From: Pseudomonas sp. TH15
Lineage (GTDB): Bacteria; Pseudomonadota; Gammaproteobacteria; Pseudomonadales; Pseudomonadaceae
Direction of reading: 5' to 3'
Assembly: GCF_016651105.1 (NCBI RefSeq)
Contig: NZ_JAEKEL010000001.1
Coordinates: forward strand, 3,710,001-3,774,000
DNA: 64,000 nucleotides
A program made the translations under genes and the position numbers. Every line of letters begins with the position of its first letter. Position 1 is the stretch's first letter. The notes beneath the pieces were generated by a model that saw nothing but the letters and a program-made list of their open reading frames with translations, did no database searches and was not told where the DNA came from. Positions 9,154 through 17,752 of this stretch are shown here, one piece after another.

Positions 9154-10527
9154 TTACGCTACAACCTGGTAGCACGGCACGTACGCCGCGCCACCCGGCA
9201 GCTTCATCCGGTGCTGGGCGACGAAGGCCTTGAGCAACTGATCCAGCGGTTGCATCACCGCCGCATCACCACGGATCTGGTACGGCCCGTGCTCTTCGAT
9301 CAGGCGGATGCCCTTGTCCTTGACGTTGCCGGCAACGATGCCGGAGAACGCCCGACGCAGGTTGGCGGCGAGTTCGTGGGCCGGCAGTTTACGGCTCAGT
9401 TGCAGGCTGGCCATGTTTTCGTGGGTCGGATCGAACGGGCGCTGGAAGCCCTCGTCGATTTTCAGCAACCAGTTGAAATGGAAGGCGTCGTTGCGCTCGC
9501 GGCGGAACTGCTTGACCTCTTTCAGGCCAGCGGTCATCTGCCGCGCCACTTCGGCCGGGTCGTCGATGATGATCGTGTAGTGCTGCTTGGCGGCTTCACC
9601 CAGGGTGGCGCCGACGAACGCGTCCAGTTGTTCCAGATACGCTGCGGCATGTTTCGGCCCGGTCAGGATTACCGGGAACGGCAGGCCTTCGTTGTCCGGG
9701 TGCATCAGGATGCCCAGCAGGTACAGGAATTCTTCGGCAGTACCGGCGCCGCCCGGGAAGATGATGATGCCGTGGCCGACGCGGACGAAGGCTTCCAGGC
9801 GTTTTTCGATGTCTGGCAGGATCACCAGTTCGTTGACGATCGGGTTTGGCGCTTCGGCGGCGATGATCCCCGGCTCGGTCAGGCCGAGGTAGCGGCCGCC
9901 GTGGATGCGCTGCTTGGCGTGGGCAATGGTCGCGCCTTTCATCGGGCCTTTCATCACGCCAGGGCCGCAACCGGTGCAAATGTCCAGGCTGCGCAGGCCC
10001 AGTTCGTGGCCGACTTTCTTGGTGTATTTGTATTCTTCGGTGTTGATCGAGTGGCCGCCCCAGCACACGACGATCTTCGGCTCGACGCCAGGGCGCAGGG
10101 TGCGGGCGTTGCGCAGCAGGTGGAAGACGTAGTCGCTGATACCCTGGGAGGTGCTCAGGTCGATGCGCTGGGCGTCCAGTTCGTTTTCGGTGTAGACGAT
10201 GTCGCGCAGGGCGCTGAACAGCATTTCACGGGTGCTGGCGATCATTTCGCCGTCGACGAAGGCGTCGGCCGGAGCGTTCAGCAGTTCCAGGCGTACGCCA
10301 CGGTCTTGCTGGTGAATGCGGATTTCGAAGTCCTTGTAGGCTTCAAGGATGGTTTTGGCGTTATCAACGTGGGCGCCGGTGTTGAGGATGGCCAGGGCGC
10401 ACTGGCGGAACAGGGTGTAGGTGCTGCCGGAACCGGCTTCGCTCAGTTGCTGAACTTCACGTTGGGACAGGGTTTCCAGGCTGCCTTTGGGGCTGACCGA
10501 GGCGTTGATTACTTGTCGTTGGGTCAT
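9154..10527 (-). CDS. ppnN: Nucleotide 5'-monophosphate nucleosidase PpnN (LOG family)
   Basis: This 457-residue protein matches the length of E. coli PpnN/YgdH (454). The LOG phosphoribohydrolase signature PGGAGTAEE lies near residue 257, with the upstream CGPGVMKGPMKGA segment of the same active site. PpnN cleaves the N-glycosidic bond of nucleoside 5'-monophosphates to a base and ribose 5-phosphate, and in E. coli is modulated by (p)ppGpp. Long N- and C-terminal extensions beyond the LOG core distinguish it from short plant-type LOG proteins. It is monocistronic, with a 224-bp upstream region before the divergent DUF3087 gene. Confidence 0.93.
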   Translation of the reverse strand: MTQRQVINASVSPKGSLETLSQREVQQLSEAGSGSTYTLFRQCALAILNTGAHVDNAKTILEAYKDFEIRIHQQDRGVRLELLNAPADAFVDGEMIASTREMLFSALRDIVYTENELDAQRIDLSTSQGISDYVFHLLRNARTLRPGVEPKIVVCWGGHSINTEEYKYTKKVGHELGLRSLDICTGCGPGVMKGPMKGATIAHAKQRIHGGRYLGLTEPGIIAAEAPNPIVNELVILPDIEKRLEAFVRVGHGIIIFPGGAGTAEEFLYLLGILMHPDNEGLPFPVILTGPKHAAAYLEQLDAFVGATLGEAAKQHYTIIIDDPAEVARQMTAGLKEVKQFRRERNDAFHFNWLLKIDEGFQRPFDPTHENMASLQLSRKLPAHELAANLRRAFSGIVAGNVKDKGIRLIEEHGPYQIRGDAAVMQPLDQLLKAFVAQHRMKLPGGAAYVPCYQVVA

Positions 10528-10754
10528 TCAATGATCCTTAAAACGATGCCATTCATAGAGGAGGAGCGACTGGCATCCGAATAATATGTATCCATGAAAG
10601 AAGATGGCACGAACTGCGGTGTCTCGCCATGTTCTCCTTTTGACGATGAAAAGATGAAAAGGAGCCCCAGCATAGCTAAATCCTGCGATGAGGCGATAAT
10701 GCGTCGGCGAGTTTTTTTGATTGCCCCTTTTGTCGCTCAAGGAAGTCATTTGTG

Positions 10755-11282
10755 ATGTTCGAAATTCAGCCGATGGATGCCGCCACTTTTCGCCAGCAGA
10801 CCCGGCGCAGCACGATCATTATTGCCGTGCTGTTTTTGGTGCTGGCGATGCTGTTTTCCAGCGTCGCAGTGGCACTGTTCGGCGAGCCTGGCGGTGACAA
10901 CCTGCGCTTTAACGTGGGCGGAGTGTTTCTGGCGTTTCTGCTGACGGCGGGGTTGTTGCGTGGGCGTTTCTGGCATCAGACGTGGATGGCGCCGGCCGTC
11001 TATAGCTGGCGGCTCAAGCGCAACCTGATGAGCATCACCAATGTGATGCATCAGGTGACGGCCGCGGTTGAGAAGAATGATCCGACGGCCATGAAGGTGC
11101 TGCGCTTCTATCATTTGGCGTTGATGCAGATGCATGAACTGGACGGTAACTCCAGCGATCATGGGCAACTGTGGCGCGAAGTCGAAGCGCATAAAGAGCG
11201 GATGCAGGCGCTCGGTCTCGATACCGATCAGGCGCGCCTGGATCCGGCCTGGCTGGAAGCCTTGAAGCAGGCATCGCGCTGA
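10755..11282 (+). CDS. DUF3087 family membrane protein
   Basis: This 175-residue protein begins MFEIQPMDAATFRQQTRRS. Two helices lie near residues 21-43 and 57-73, followed by a soluble helical domain (LKRNLMSITNVMHQVTAAVE) that matches DUF3087. The ATG at 10755 has an aggaag Shine-Dalgarno 9 nt upstream; a GTG at 10752 is the alternative. The function of the family is unknown. It converges on a DUF2784 gene 9 bp away. Confidence 0.8.
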   Translation: MFEIQPMDAATFRQQTRRSTIIIAVLFLVLAMLFSSVAVALFGEPGGDNLRFNVGGVFLAFLLTAGLLRGRFWHQTWMAPAVYSWRLKRNLMSITNVMHQVTAAVEKNDPTAMKVLRFYHLALMQMHELDGNSSDHGQLWREVEAHKERMQALGLDTDQARLDPAWLEALKQASR

Positions 11283-11291
11283 GAGGTTTGC

Positions 11292-11666
11292 CTACAGCGC
11301 TCGGCGAAGTTTGCGCGCACGGAACATTCGTCCGTAAACCAACAGGTTGATCGCCAAGACTACGCTGCCGAGTGCTAACTGGATCTGCGGGGTAAGCCCA
11401 GCCGGGTAAATGACCGGCAAAACGTAATGCTCGACGAAACCGCCGCCATACACGGTTTGCCCGGCGGCTTCGCGCATCAGGTTTTCCCAATAGGTCAGCG
11501 GGCAGGTCAGGTGAAAGACTTCCACGATCACACCCCACGCGGCGGCGGGCAGGTGCCACCAGATCAGGTGGCGCCATTTGAGCACCAGCAGCCCGCCAAA
11601 CAGCACGAACAGAATGAACAACAGGTGAAACAGCACCAGCCCGTCGGCGGCGATTCGGTAAAGCAT
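11292..11666 (-). CDS. DUF2784 domain-containing membrane protein
   Basis: This 124-residue protein has four hydrophobic segments and the conserved DUF2784 features WRHLIWWHLPAAAWG, EVFHLTCPLTYWEN and GGFVEHYVLPVIYP. The family is a small inner-membrane protein of unknown function. The start MLYRIAADGLVLFHLLF at 11666 begins directly in the first helix. The basic C terminus (FRARKLRRAL) is probably cytosolic. Confidence 0.85.
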   Translation of the reverse strand: MLYRIAADGLVLFHLLFILFVLFGGLLVLKWRHLIWWHLPAAAWGVIVEVFHLTCPLTYWENLMREAAGQTVYGGGFVEHYVLPVIYPAGLTPQIQLALGSVVLAINLLVYGRMFRARKLRRAL

Positions 11667-11885
11667 GGTGTCTTCCTGACGTGTTTGCGAGGGGCGTCAT
11701 GTTACGCCAGTCGGAGCGTTACTGCTTGAGGCGCGGTCGCGAAGGGACACTTCAACGCCTGCGTGTGGCGAGCCTTGATGGCTTGCCCGCGATTGGCCGA
11801 TTTCCCGCAAGTGCGCAAGATTGTTCAAGCCTTCGGCGCCGTCTGCTGGCACAGTCGTTGGTCCTTCCACGGGTTGTAGAGCGTT

Positions 11886-12584
11886 ATGTCGAATTCACTC
11901 ATGCCGCGCAGTGCCTTTCTGCGGGGGGCGGCGGCGATCATGCCGCTGTCCCTGGCCACCGCGCCCTGGGGGCTGTTGGCCGGTTCCATGGCCATCGAGG
12001 CCAACCTGACGCCCCTGCAAGGTCAAGGTTTGTCGAGCATCGTGTTTGCCGGTGCCGCGCAACTGGTGGCGATCGGCATGCTCAAGGGCGGGGCCGGGGT
12101 CTTTTCAATCCTGCTGACCACGCTGCTGCTGACCTCCCAGCATTTGCTGTACGGGATGAGCATGCGTTCGGTGATTTCACCGTTGCCGGGTCGCTGGCGG
12201 GTGGGGTTGGGCTTTTTGCTCACCGACGAGTTGTTCGCCCTGACCAGTCAACACGACAAACAGCAGTTCAACCGCTGGTACGCCTTGGGCGTGGGGCTGA
12301 CGTTCTACATCGCCTGGAACCTCTTCACCCTGGCCGGCATCGTGCTCGGCAGCAGCATCCCGGGCCTGGAACATCTGGGGCTGGATTTCTCCATCGCGGC
12401 GACCTTTATCGCCCTGATTACACCCGTGGTGCGTAACGTGCCGACGGTGGTCTGTGTGGCGGTGTCGCTGTTCTGTTCGGTGCTGTTCAGCTATTGGCAA
12501 TGGGGCTCGGCCCTGGTGTTGTCAGGGTTGGCGGGCATGACCGCCGGGTTTATCTGCAACAAGTTTTCCCGGGAGCGCACATGA
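11886..12584 (+). CDS. azlC: AzlC-family branched-chain amino acid exporter, large subunit
   Basis: This 232-residue protein has seven or so membrane helices and the AzlC signatures RGAAAIMPLSLATAPWGLL and FAGAAQLVAIGML. AzlC works with the small AzlD in export of branched-chain amino acids. Its stop overlaps the azlD start in an ATGA. The ATG at 11886 lacks an obvious Shine-Dalgarno, and an internal Met six codons on is an alternative. Confidence 0.92.
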   Translation: MSNSLMPRSAFLRGAAAIMPLSLATAPWGLLAGSMAIEANLTPLQGQGLSSIVFAGAAQLVAIGMLKGGAGVFSILLTTLLLTSQHLLYGMSMRSVISPLPGRWRVGLGFLLTDELFALTSQHDKQQFNRWYALGVGLTFYIAWNLFTLAGIVLGSSIPGLEHLGLDFSIAATFIALITPVVRNVPTVVCVAVSLFCSVLFSYWQWGSALVLSGLAGMTAGFICNKFSRERT

Positions 12585-12895
12585 TCGTCTGGGCAGTGAT
12601 TATCGGCATGGGTGTTTTGGTGTTTCTGAACCGCTACGTGTTTCTTGAGCCCCGATTGCCGGTGCGGTTGAGCAGCAATGCGCGGCAGTTTCTCGGTTTT
12701 GCGGTGCCGGGCATGCTCACGGCCATCTGCGGGCCGATTGTGTTTATGCCGGACAAACAACTGAACCTGCAGTGGGACAACCCTTATCTGCTCAGCTCGC
12801 TGGTGGCCGTAGGATTGGTGCTTTACACCCGTAATACGCTGCTCAGCATGCTGTTGAGCATGGGGTTCTTCTTTTTGCTGCGCTGGTGGTTGTAA
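12581..12895 (+). CDS. azlD: AzlD small subunit of branched-chain amino acid exporter
   Basis: This 104-residue protein has four helices: MIVWAVIIGMGVLVFLNRYV at the N terminus, then the typical VPGMLTAICGPI and YLLSSLVAVGLVLYTRNTLL segments. It is translationally coupled to azlC through ATGA. The frame is open upstream, but that part lies inside azlC, so the ATG at 12581 is the start. Confidence 0.92.
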   Translation: MIVWAVIIGMGVLVFLNRYVFLEPRLPVRLSSNARQFLGFAVPGMLTAICGPIVFMPDKQLNLQWDNPYLLSSLVAVGLVLYTRNTLLSMLLSMGFFFLLRWWL

Positions 12896-12960
12896 GTTGC
12901 ACTGGTAAAATTGTTCTACACTTTGTCCATGTACAGTCTTTTAACTGGAGCGAGGTGCAC

Positions 12961-13104
12961 ATGACGACCGAGCAAGAGCGGGCGGATGACGACGAAGAAG
13001 TCGATGAGCCGACAGAAGAAGAGATCGAGCGTGAGAAACGCAAGGAGCAGACGTGGAAGCACGATGACGGCAAAGAGCTTTCATGGCCGGATCTGAAACC
13101 TTGA
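12961..13104 (+). CDS. Small acidic hypothetical protein
   Basis: This 47-residue protein is very rich in Asp, Glu and Lys (DDDEEVDEPTEEEIEREKRK) and ends SWPDLKP. The ATG at 12961 has a ggagcgagg ribosome-binding region just upstream, and a strong terminator follows the stop. I recognise no domain. The good start signal and the dedicated terminator argue that it is a real gene. Confidence 0.65.
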   Translation: MTTEQERADDDEEVDEPTEEEIEREKRKEQTWKHDDGKELSWPDLKP

Positions 13105-13116
13105 TCGCTCCTATAC

Positions 13117-13147
13117 GAAAAAAGCCCCGCTGGTGCGGGGCTTTTTC
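13117..13147 (+). terminator. Rho-independent terminator
   Basis: The hairpin AAAGCCCCGC-TGGT-GCGGGGCTTT is followed by a T run. It also has an A run on the other side and could serve the convergent gene ending at 13154. Confidence 0.9.
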
Positions 13148-13153
13148 GTCGTT

Positions 13154-13588
13154 TCAAATATCGTCCAGCTGTGTGAAATCGGGGTGTGAAGCCCGATATC
13201 CCAGCGTTCTGTCGATCCAGGCATTGAGCTCGTTGACCATCACCGGCGGGTGACCTGGATAGCCTTCGAGGGTGCTGCGCAGGACGCGTTCGATATCGGG
13301 AACGCTACGCAGGTTTCGGGTCTTGATGTAGTGGCCGATAAAACAGTCGAGTTCAAAGCGTTCTGTCATCGACAGATAAATACACTCCAGGCCACCGACC
13401 TGTTTGATTGCAAAATCGTCGCGCAACTTAGTTCTCTGCAAGGCTTGTAAAAGTTGTAGGGGATTCCTGACTGTTGACTCTTTGGTCAACTGGTATGTCA
13501 ATCGGAAAGGCGGCGCGCATGCTATCCGTAGCGCCTCTAAATGTATGTATGACGATTGAAATGTCAGACAGGCGGTTAGTTCGCTCAA
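13154..13588 (-). CDS. Hypothetical protein, start uncertain
   Basis: The frame is open for 144 codons from a TTG at 13588, with a second TTG at 13489 and no in-frame ATG before about residue 72. The C-terminal 105 residues (from NPLQLLQALQRTKLRDDF to FTQLDDI) look like a compact soluble domain with protein-like composition. I do not recognise it. Neither TTG has a clear Shine-Dalgarno, so it may be a 5'-truncated remnant. It shares the bidirectional terminator with the small acidic protein. Confidence 0.5.
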   Translation of the reverse strand: MSELTACLTFQSSYIHLEALRIACAPPFRLTYQLTKESTVRNPLQLLQALQRTKLRDDFAIKQVGGLECIYLSMTERFELDCFIGHYIKTRNLRSVPDIERVLRSTLEGYPGHPPVMVNELNAWIDRTLGYRASHPDFTQLDDI

Positions 13589-13651
13589 ACGACTGTTTTA
13601 TTAAAGCTGTCTCAAGAATGAAACACCCCCTGTAACACCACCGGCTCACCG

Positions 13652-13742
13652 GTAGGAGCTGCCGCAGGCTGCGATCTTTTGATCTTGATATTTTTTGCGA
13701 AGAATCAAAGTCAGAAGATCGCAGCCTGCGGCAGCTCCTACA
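13652..13742. repeat. REPIN (paired REP)
   Basis: The arms gtaggagctgccgcaggctg (13652-13671) and cagcctgcggcagctcctac form a perfect long inverted repeat, extended by gatctt/aagatc inside, around an AT-rich loop. The same element recurs at 52425-52509. Confidence 0.9.
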
Positions 13743-13769
13743 TGAGAGAACGGGGGCATTCGGCGATAT

Positions 13770-14450
13770 TTAGGCTTGCTCAATAATTAAGTTGGCGCCC
13801 TGATTGCGTGAGTTCCCCACTGCTTTGCCGACTTTGTGCCATTCGAAGGCCTCCGGGCTTTCGCCTTCGAACAGGAGCATTTGTTCGGCGCGTTCGGCAG
13901 GCGTCGCCGGGTCGAGCCATTCGTGCACCAAGTCTGCGCGGAACACCACGGGCCGTCGGTCATGGATATCGAGCATTCCGCCGACGCTGTCGGCGGTGAT
14001 GATCACGAAGCCATCGTCGTCCCGAGCCTGCACCTGGGGCGTAGGACACTGACCGATGGCTGCGCAGAAAACCGGCCCTTGATCTGCCCGACGAATCAGC
14101 CAGGGTTGTCGGGTTTTGTCGTCGTCATCGACCCATTCAAACCAGTTGTCGACGGGTACGATCAGCCGATGGCGCCAGATCGCGCGAAAGAACGGGCCAT
14201 GGGCGACTTTCTCCACCCGCGCATTGATCGGCGCGGCGCGGTCCTTGGCCCAGTGCGGGCGCCAGCCCCAGCGCAAGTTGTCGGCGTATAACGCCTGCTC
14301 ATGCTGGTGGAGCACGGCCAGCGATGTGGTCGGCGCGGCGTTGTAGCGACTCAGCGGCGCATCGCCGACATGATTGATCAACGCATCGGGAATGCTCAGG
14401 ACGGCGACGAAGTCGTGGATGCCTCGGTACTGCGAGAGTCTTCCGCACAT
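13770..14450 (-). CDS. yedK: SOS response-associated peptidase / abasic-site crosslinker (SRAP, YedK/HMCES)
   Basis: This 226-residue SRAP protein starts MCGRLSQYRG, so Cys2 becomes the N-terminal catalytic residue after Met removal. The other conserved residues are present: Asn in APINARVE, Glu in DNWFEWVDDD and His in DIHDRRPVVF. In E. coli YedK, Cys2 forms a thiazolidine crosslink with abasic sites in single-stranded DNA and protects them. Length is typical. I see no LexA box by eye in the short upstream region. Confidence 0.94.
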   Translation of the reverse strand: MCGRLSQYRGIHDFVAVLSIPDALINHVGDAPLSRYNAAPTTSLAVLHQHEQALYADNLRWGWRPHWAKDRAAPINARVEKVAHGPFFRAIWRHRLIVPVDNWFEWVDDDDKTRQPWLIRRADQGPVFCAAIGQCPTPQVQARDDDGFVIITADSVGGMLDIHDRRPVVFRADLVHEWLDPATPAERAEQMLLFEGESPEAFEWHKVGKAVGNSRNQGANLIIEQA

Positions 14451-14495
14451 GGCTGAATCTCCGGTAGGAAATTTCAGCGTAGTCGCTTCCTTGTA

Positions 14496-15338
14496 CTAGT
14501 CCTGCGCGCCCTGACCGGTGAACGCATCGCGCCAGGTCAGCCAGCGTCGTTCAAGCACCGCGAGGATGCCGTCGCTGAGTTTGCCCAGTACCGCCAGCAC
14601 GATGATGGCGGCCAGGACGATGTCCGGACGTGAGGTTTCGCGACCATCACTGAGCAGATAGCCCAAGCCTTTGGTCGCGGCGATCAGTTCGGCGGCCACC
14701 AGAAACATCCAGGCCAGGCTCATGCCGCTGCGCAGTCCGGTGAACAGGCCGGGCAGGGCGGCGGGCAACAGAATCCGCCGCACCAGCCGGGCCCGACTGA
14801 AACCATACATCTGCCCGACTTCCACCAGTTTGCGGTCGATGTCGCGGATCGCCGCGACGCCGTTGAGGTACACCGGGAAGAAGGCGCCGATGGCGATCAG
14901 GACGATTTTCGAAGTCTCGTCGATGCCCAGCCATAGCAGCAACAGCGGCACCCAGGCCAGGCTCGGAATCGAGCGCAGACCGGCGAAGGTCGGCTCCAGA
15001 TACGCTTCGGCTTCGCGGCTCAAACCGACCCACGCGGCAAACACCAAGGCCAGGCTGGCACCGATGGCGAACCCCAGCAGCACCCGCAACAGACTGGCGC
15101 TGATGTGTTTCCATAGCGCGCCTTCAGCCAGATCACTCAGGGTCAGGGCTATCTCGCTCGGCGCAGGCATCTGGTAAGACGGCAGCCAGCCGATGCGTAC
15201 GATTATTTCCAGCAGCACTACGATCAGCGCCGGTAAGGCCAGGCCTTTGCCGCGGCGCCGCCATGCCGGGTTGAGAAGAGCTGACTGCCGGCGTGGCGCG
15301 GCGAGTGGTACGGGCAGGTCTTTGCTGTGACTCGTCAT
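14496..15338 (-). CDS. ABC transporter permease, sulfonate/nitrate/taurine type (SsuC-like)
   Basis: This 280-residue inner-membrane protein has six helices in a BPD_transp_1 domain (about residues 85-265) and the EAA loop around YLNGVAAIRDIDRKLVEVG. The ATG at 15338 has GGAG eight bases upstream; longer readings run into the preceding gene region. It follows the binding-protein gene at 15400-16380 with a 61-bp gap and is probably in the same operon. No ATP-binding subunit lies in this neighbourhood, so the ATPase must come from elsewhere. Confidence 0.88.
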   Translation of the reverse strand: MTSHSKDLPVPLAAPRRQSALLNPAWRRRGKGLALPALIVVLLEIIVRIGWLPSYQMPAPSEIALTLSDLAEGALWKHISASLLRVLLGFAIGASLALVFAAWVGLSREAEAYLEPTFAGLRSIPSLAWVPLLLLWLGIDETSKIVLIAIGAFFPVYLNGVAAIRDIDRKLVEVGQMYGFSRARLVRRILLPAALPGLFTGLRSGMSLAWMFLVAAELIAATKGLGYLLSDGRETSRPDIVLAAIIVLAVLGKLSDGILAVLERRWLTWRDAFTGQGAQD

Positions 15339-15399
15339 GAATGTGGCTCCGCTCACGACAAATCCGCGACGCGCGCGGATTGGCGGTGAGCCTGTTCGA

Positions 15400-16380
15400 T
15401 TACTGGCGGGCGACGGCTTGCTGCACACCGCTGTCGAGCAATTGGTCGATCACCTGATCGACATTCACCCCGCGACGCACCAGCTCTTCGGAGACCAGAA
15501 TCGGCGCAGCAGCCTTCGAGGCGCTTATGTCGTTGGCCGTGAGCTGCGGGCTGCTGAGGTCGGTGCGCGACAACTGCAACTTGGCCACGTCCAGCGGCAG
15601 TCCGGATTCCTTGGCGAGCAGGGCGGCGAACGCGTCAGGGTTTTTCAGCGCCCAGTCGCGGGCCTGTTCGTAAGCCTTGATCACCGTATCGATGGTTTGC
15701 GGATGTTCTTTGGCGTACTGCTCGGTGACGCTGATCACCCCGTAACTGTTGAAGGCCGGGTTGCGGTAGAGCAAGCGCGAACCCGCCTGTACCTGACTGG
15801 CGGCCATGTGCGGATCAAGGCCGGCCCAGGCGTCGACATCACCTTTCTCCAATGCCGTGCGGCCATCCGGATGTTGCAGGTGTACCAGTTCAACGTCGTC
15901 TTTTTTCAGCCCGGCCTGTTGCAGGCTGCGCAAGGTGAACAGGTACGGATCGGTGCCTTTGGTGGCGGCGATTTTCTTGCCCTTGAGGTCGGCGATGGAT
16001 TGATACGGCGAGTCTTTGCGCACCACCAACGCCGTCCATTCGGCGCGGCTATAAACGTAAACCGATTTGATCGGGCTGCCGTTGGCGCGGCTCAAGACGG
16101 CTGCGAGGCTGGCGCTGGAGGCGAAATCAACGCCGCCACTGTTGAGGTATTCCAGCGAACGGTTGCTGCCCTGGCTCAGTACCCAGCTGACTTTGGTATT
16201 GGGCAGGGCTTTTTCGAGGAAACCGAAATTCTTCAGGACCAGGCTCACTGGCGAGTAGTAGGCGTAATCCAGGTGTACTTCCGTCGGCGCAGTTTCGGCC
16301 GCGTGGGCGACCGGGTTCAAGGCCAGCGCCAGGGCGCTGGCGACCAGCAGAGTTTTAAAAAGAGGAAAGAACGATGTCAT
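15400..16380 (-). CDS. Aliphatic sulfonate-type ABC substrate-binding protein (SsuA-like)
   Basis: This 326-residue protein has a Sec signal peptide (cleavage after PVAHA, near residue 27) and an NMT1/SsuA-type fold. Typical motifs are QGSNRSLEYLNSGGVDFASS, DLKGKKIAATKGTDPYLF and DAWAGLDPHMA. The ATG at 16380 has GGAG six bases upstream, which rules out the longer reading. It is likely co-transcribed with the permease gene. The ligand is probably a sulfonate or a related organosulfur compound, inferred from family only. Confidence 0.88.
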   Translation of the reverse strand: MTSFFPLFKTLLVASALALALNPVAHAAETAPTEVHLDYAYYSPVSLVLKNFGFLEKALPNTKVSWVLSQGSNRSLEYLNSGGVDFASSASLAAVLSRANGSPIKSVYVYSRAEWTALVVRKDSPYQSIADLKGKKIAATKGTDPYLFTLRSLQQAGLKKDDVELVHLQHPDGRTALEKGDVDAWAGLDPHMAASQVQAGSRLLYRNPAFNSYGVISVTEQYAKEHPQTIDTVIKAYEQARDWALKNPDAFAALLAKESGLPLDVAKLQLSRTDLSSPQLTANDISASKAAAPILVSEELVRRGVNVDQVIDQLLDSGVQQAVARQ

Positions 16381-16673
16381 GGGGCGCTCCGGCGAATGCA
16401 CAGGTTTTTTATGTCCAAAAAGATATTTTTAACGAATGCGTCCTGCATGAATGGAATATTGCAGGCTCTGTGCCATGTGTGCCGAAGGGCCGGATTACGT
16501 GGGTTTTGACGCTGTTCAGGGTTTTTTAACTGTTGCGCAGGGAACAGTTCAGTCAGCCGCTGTTGCTGAGCAAACAGTAGAAATCGACAGTGATGAGCTT
16601 ATGCATAAATCGAATTTGAAAAGCTTGTAATAAGAGCGTTATGGTCTATCGGAATAACCCCCCGGAGCCTCCG

Positions 16674-17621
16674 ATGAACCTGTCCCGATTCCTGTGCAGC
16701 CTGCTGACCAGCGCACTGTTTACCGCGCCGTTTGCCTACGCCGCTGAACCGGTCGTCCTGCATGTCGGCGACCAGAACTACTACAACGTTCGCGCCTCGG
16801 TCGAGGCGTCGGGTGTGTTGGAGGGTGCGCCTTACACCGTCGACTGGAAACACTTCCAGGCCGCCGCGCCGCTGGCAGAAGCGCTGAATACCGGCGCGCT
16901 GGACCTGGGCTTTCTCGGTGATTCGGGCTTTCTGTTCCTCGCCGCCAAGCAAGCACCAGTGAAGCTGATTGGCGTGTCACGGCAGAACCCGGACACCATC
17001 GCCTTGTTGGTGCCCAAGGATTCGCCGGTCAAAACTATCGCCGACCTCAAGGGCAAGAAAGTCGCCTACTGGCCCGGCGCCTGGAGCCAGCAACTGACCT
17101 TGCGCGCGCTGGAGCAAGCCGACCTGCCGGAAGACTACGTCGACTTCATCAAACTGATGCCGATCGACGCTGCGGCAGCGTTACCCCAAGGCAGCATCGA
17201 TGCGTTCCCGGTGTGGGAACCGTACATTTCCCAGCAGATCGTGTTCTCCGGTGCGCGACCGATTCTCACGGCAAAAAATCTGATGCCGGGGCTCAGCGCT
17301 ATCGCAGCCTCCGCCCCGTCAATCGACAGTAAACGTCAAGCCATCGCCGATTTTCTCGGGCGTTTGAAGTTGGCGCGCGCTTGGGTCGACAGCCATACCG
17401 ACGAGTACGCCGACCTGTGGGCGAAGAAGGCCAATCTCGATCAGCAGGTTTCGCGGCACTGGTTGCGCCAGGCGCACATGACCGTCGGGCCGGTCGATCA
17501 GCAAGCCGCCGCAGACCTGCAAAGCACTGCGGATTTCCTCTTCAAAGTCAAAGCGCTGCCGGCACCGCTGGCCACGGCGGGGATTATCGACAGCTCTTTT
17601 GAACAGGCGTTGGCTAACTGA
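16674..17621 (+). CDS. ABC substrate-binding protein, sulfonate/nitrate type
   Basis: This 315-residue protein has a signal peptide ending PFAYA near residue 23, then the fold with FLGDSGFLFLAAKQAPVKLI, DLKGKKVAYWPGAWSQQL and DAFPVWEPYI. The ATG at 16674 has CGGAG seven bases upstream. It is a second binding protein of the same family, transcribed divergently from the SsuA-like gene across a 293-bp promoter region in which I see no clear operator. It may feed the same permease. Confidence 0.87.
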   Translation: MNLSRFLCSLLTSALFTAPFAYAAEPVVLHVGDQNYYNVRASVEASGVLEGAPYTVDWKHFQAAAPLAEALNTGALDLGFLGDSGFLFLAAKQAPVKLIGVSRQNPDTIALLVPKDSPVKTIADLKGKKVAYWPGAWSQQLTLRALEQADLPEDYVDFIKLMPIDAAAALPQGSIDAFPVWEPYISQQIVFSGARPILTAKNLMPGLSAIAASAPSIDSKRQAIADFLGRLKLARAWVDSHTDEYADLWAKKANLDQQVSRHWLRQAHMTVGPVDQQAAADLQSTADFLFKVKALPAPLATAGIIDSSFEQALAN

Positions 17622-17752
17622 ACGAGCGCCGGAACCAAACCCTGTGTACCTTATCCAACCCCGGCTCGCAGATCCGGGCGCAGGGAGGGATAAGGGCGAA
17701 GGAGTTTTGCCAATCGACAACATGACCACAGTGGTCGGGCTCAAGGCAAAAC

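Noticed and set aside
10528..10749. 73-codon minus-strand frame upstream of ppnN
   Set aside because: No motif or start signal; it occupies the promoter region shared by ppnN and the DUF3087 gene.
11681..12436. Long plus-strand frame overlapping azlC in another phase
   Set aside because: azlC is a clear conserved membrane protein; the overlapping frame gives an Arg/Gly-rich translation typical of a shadow.
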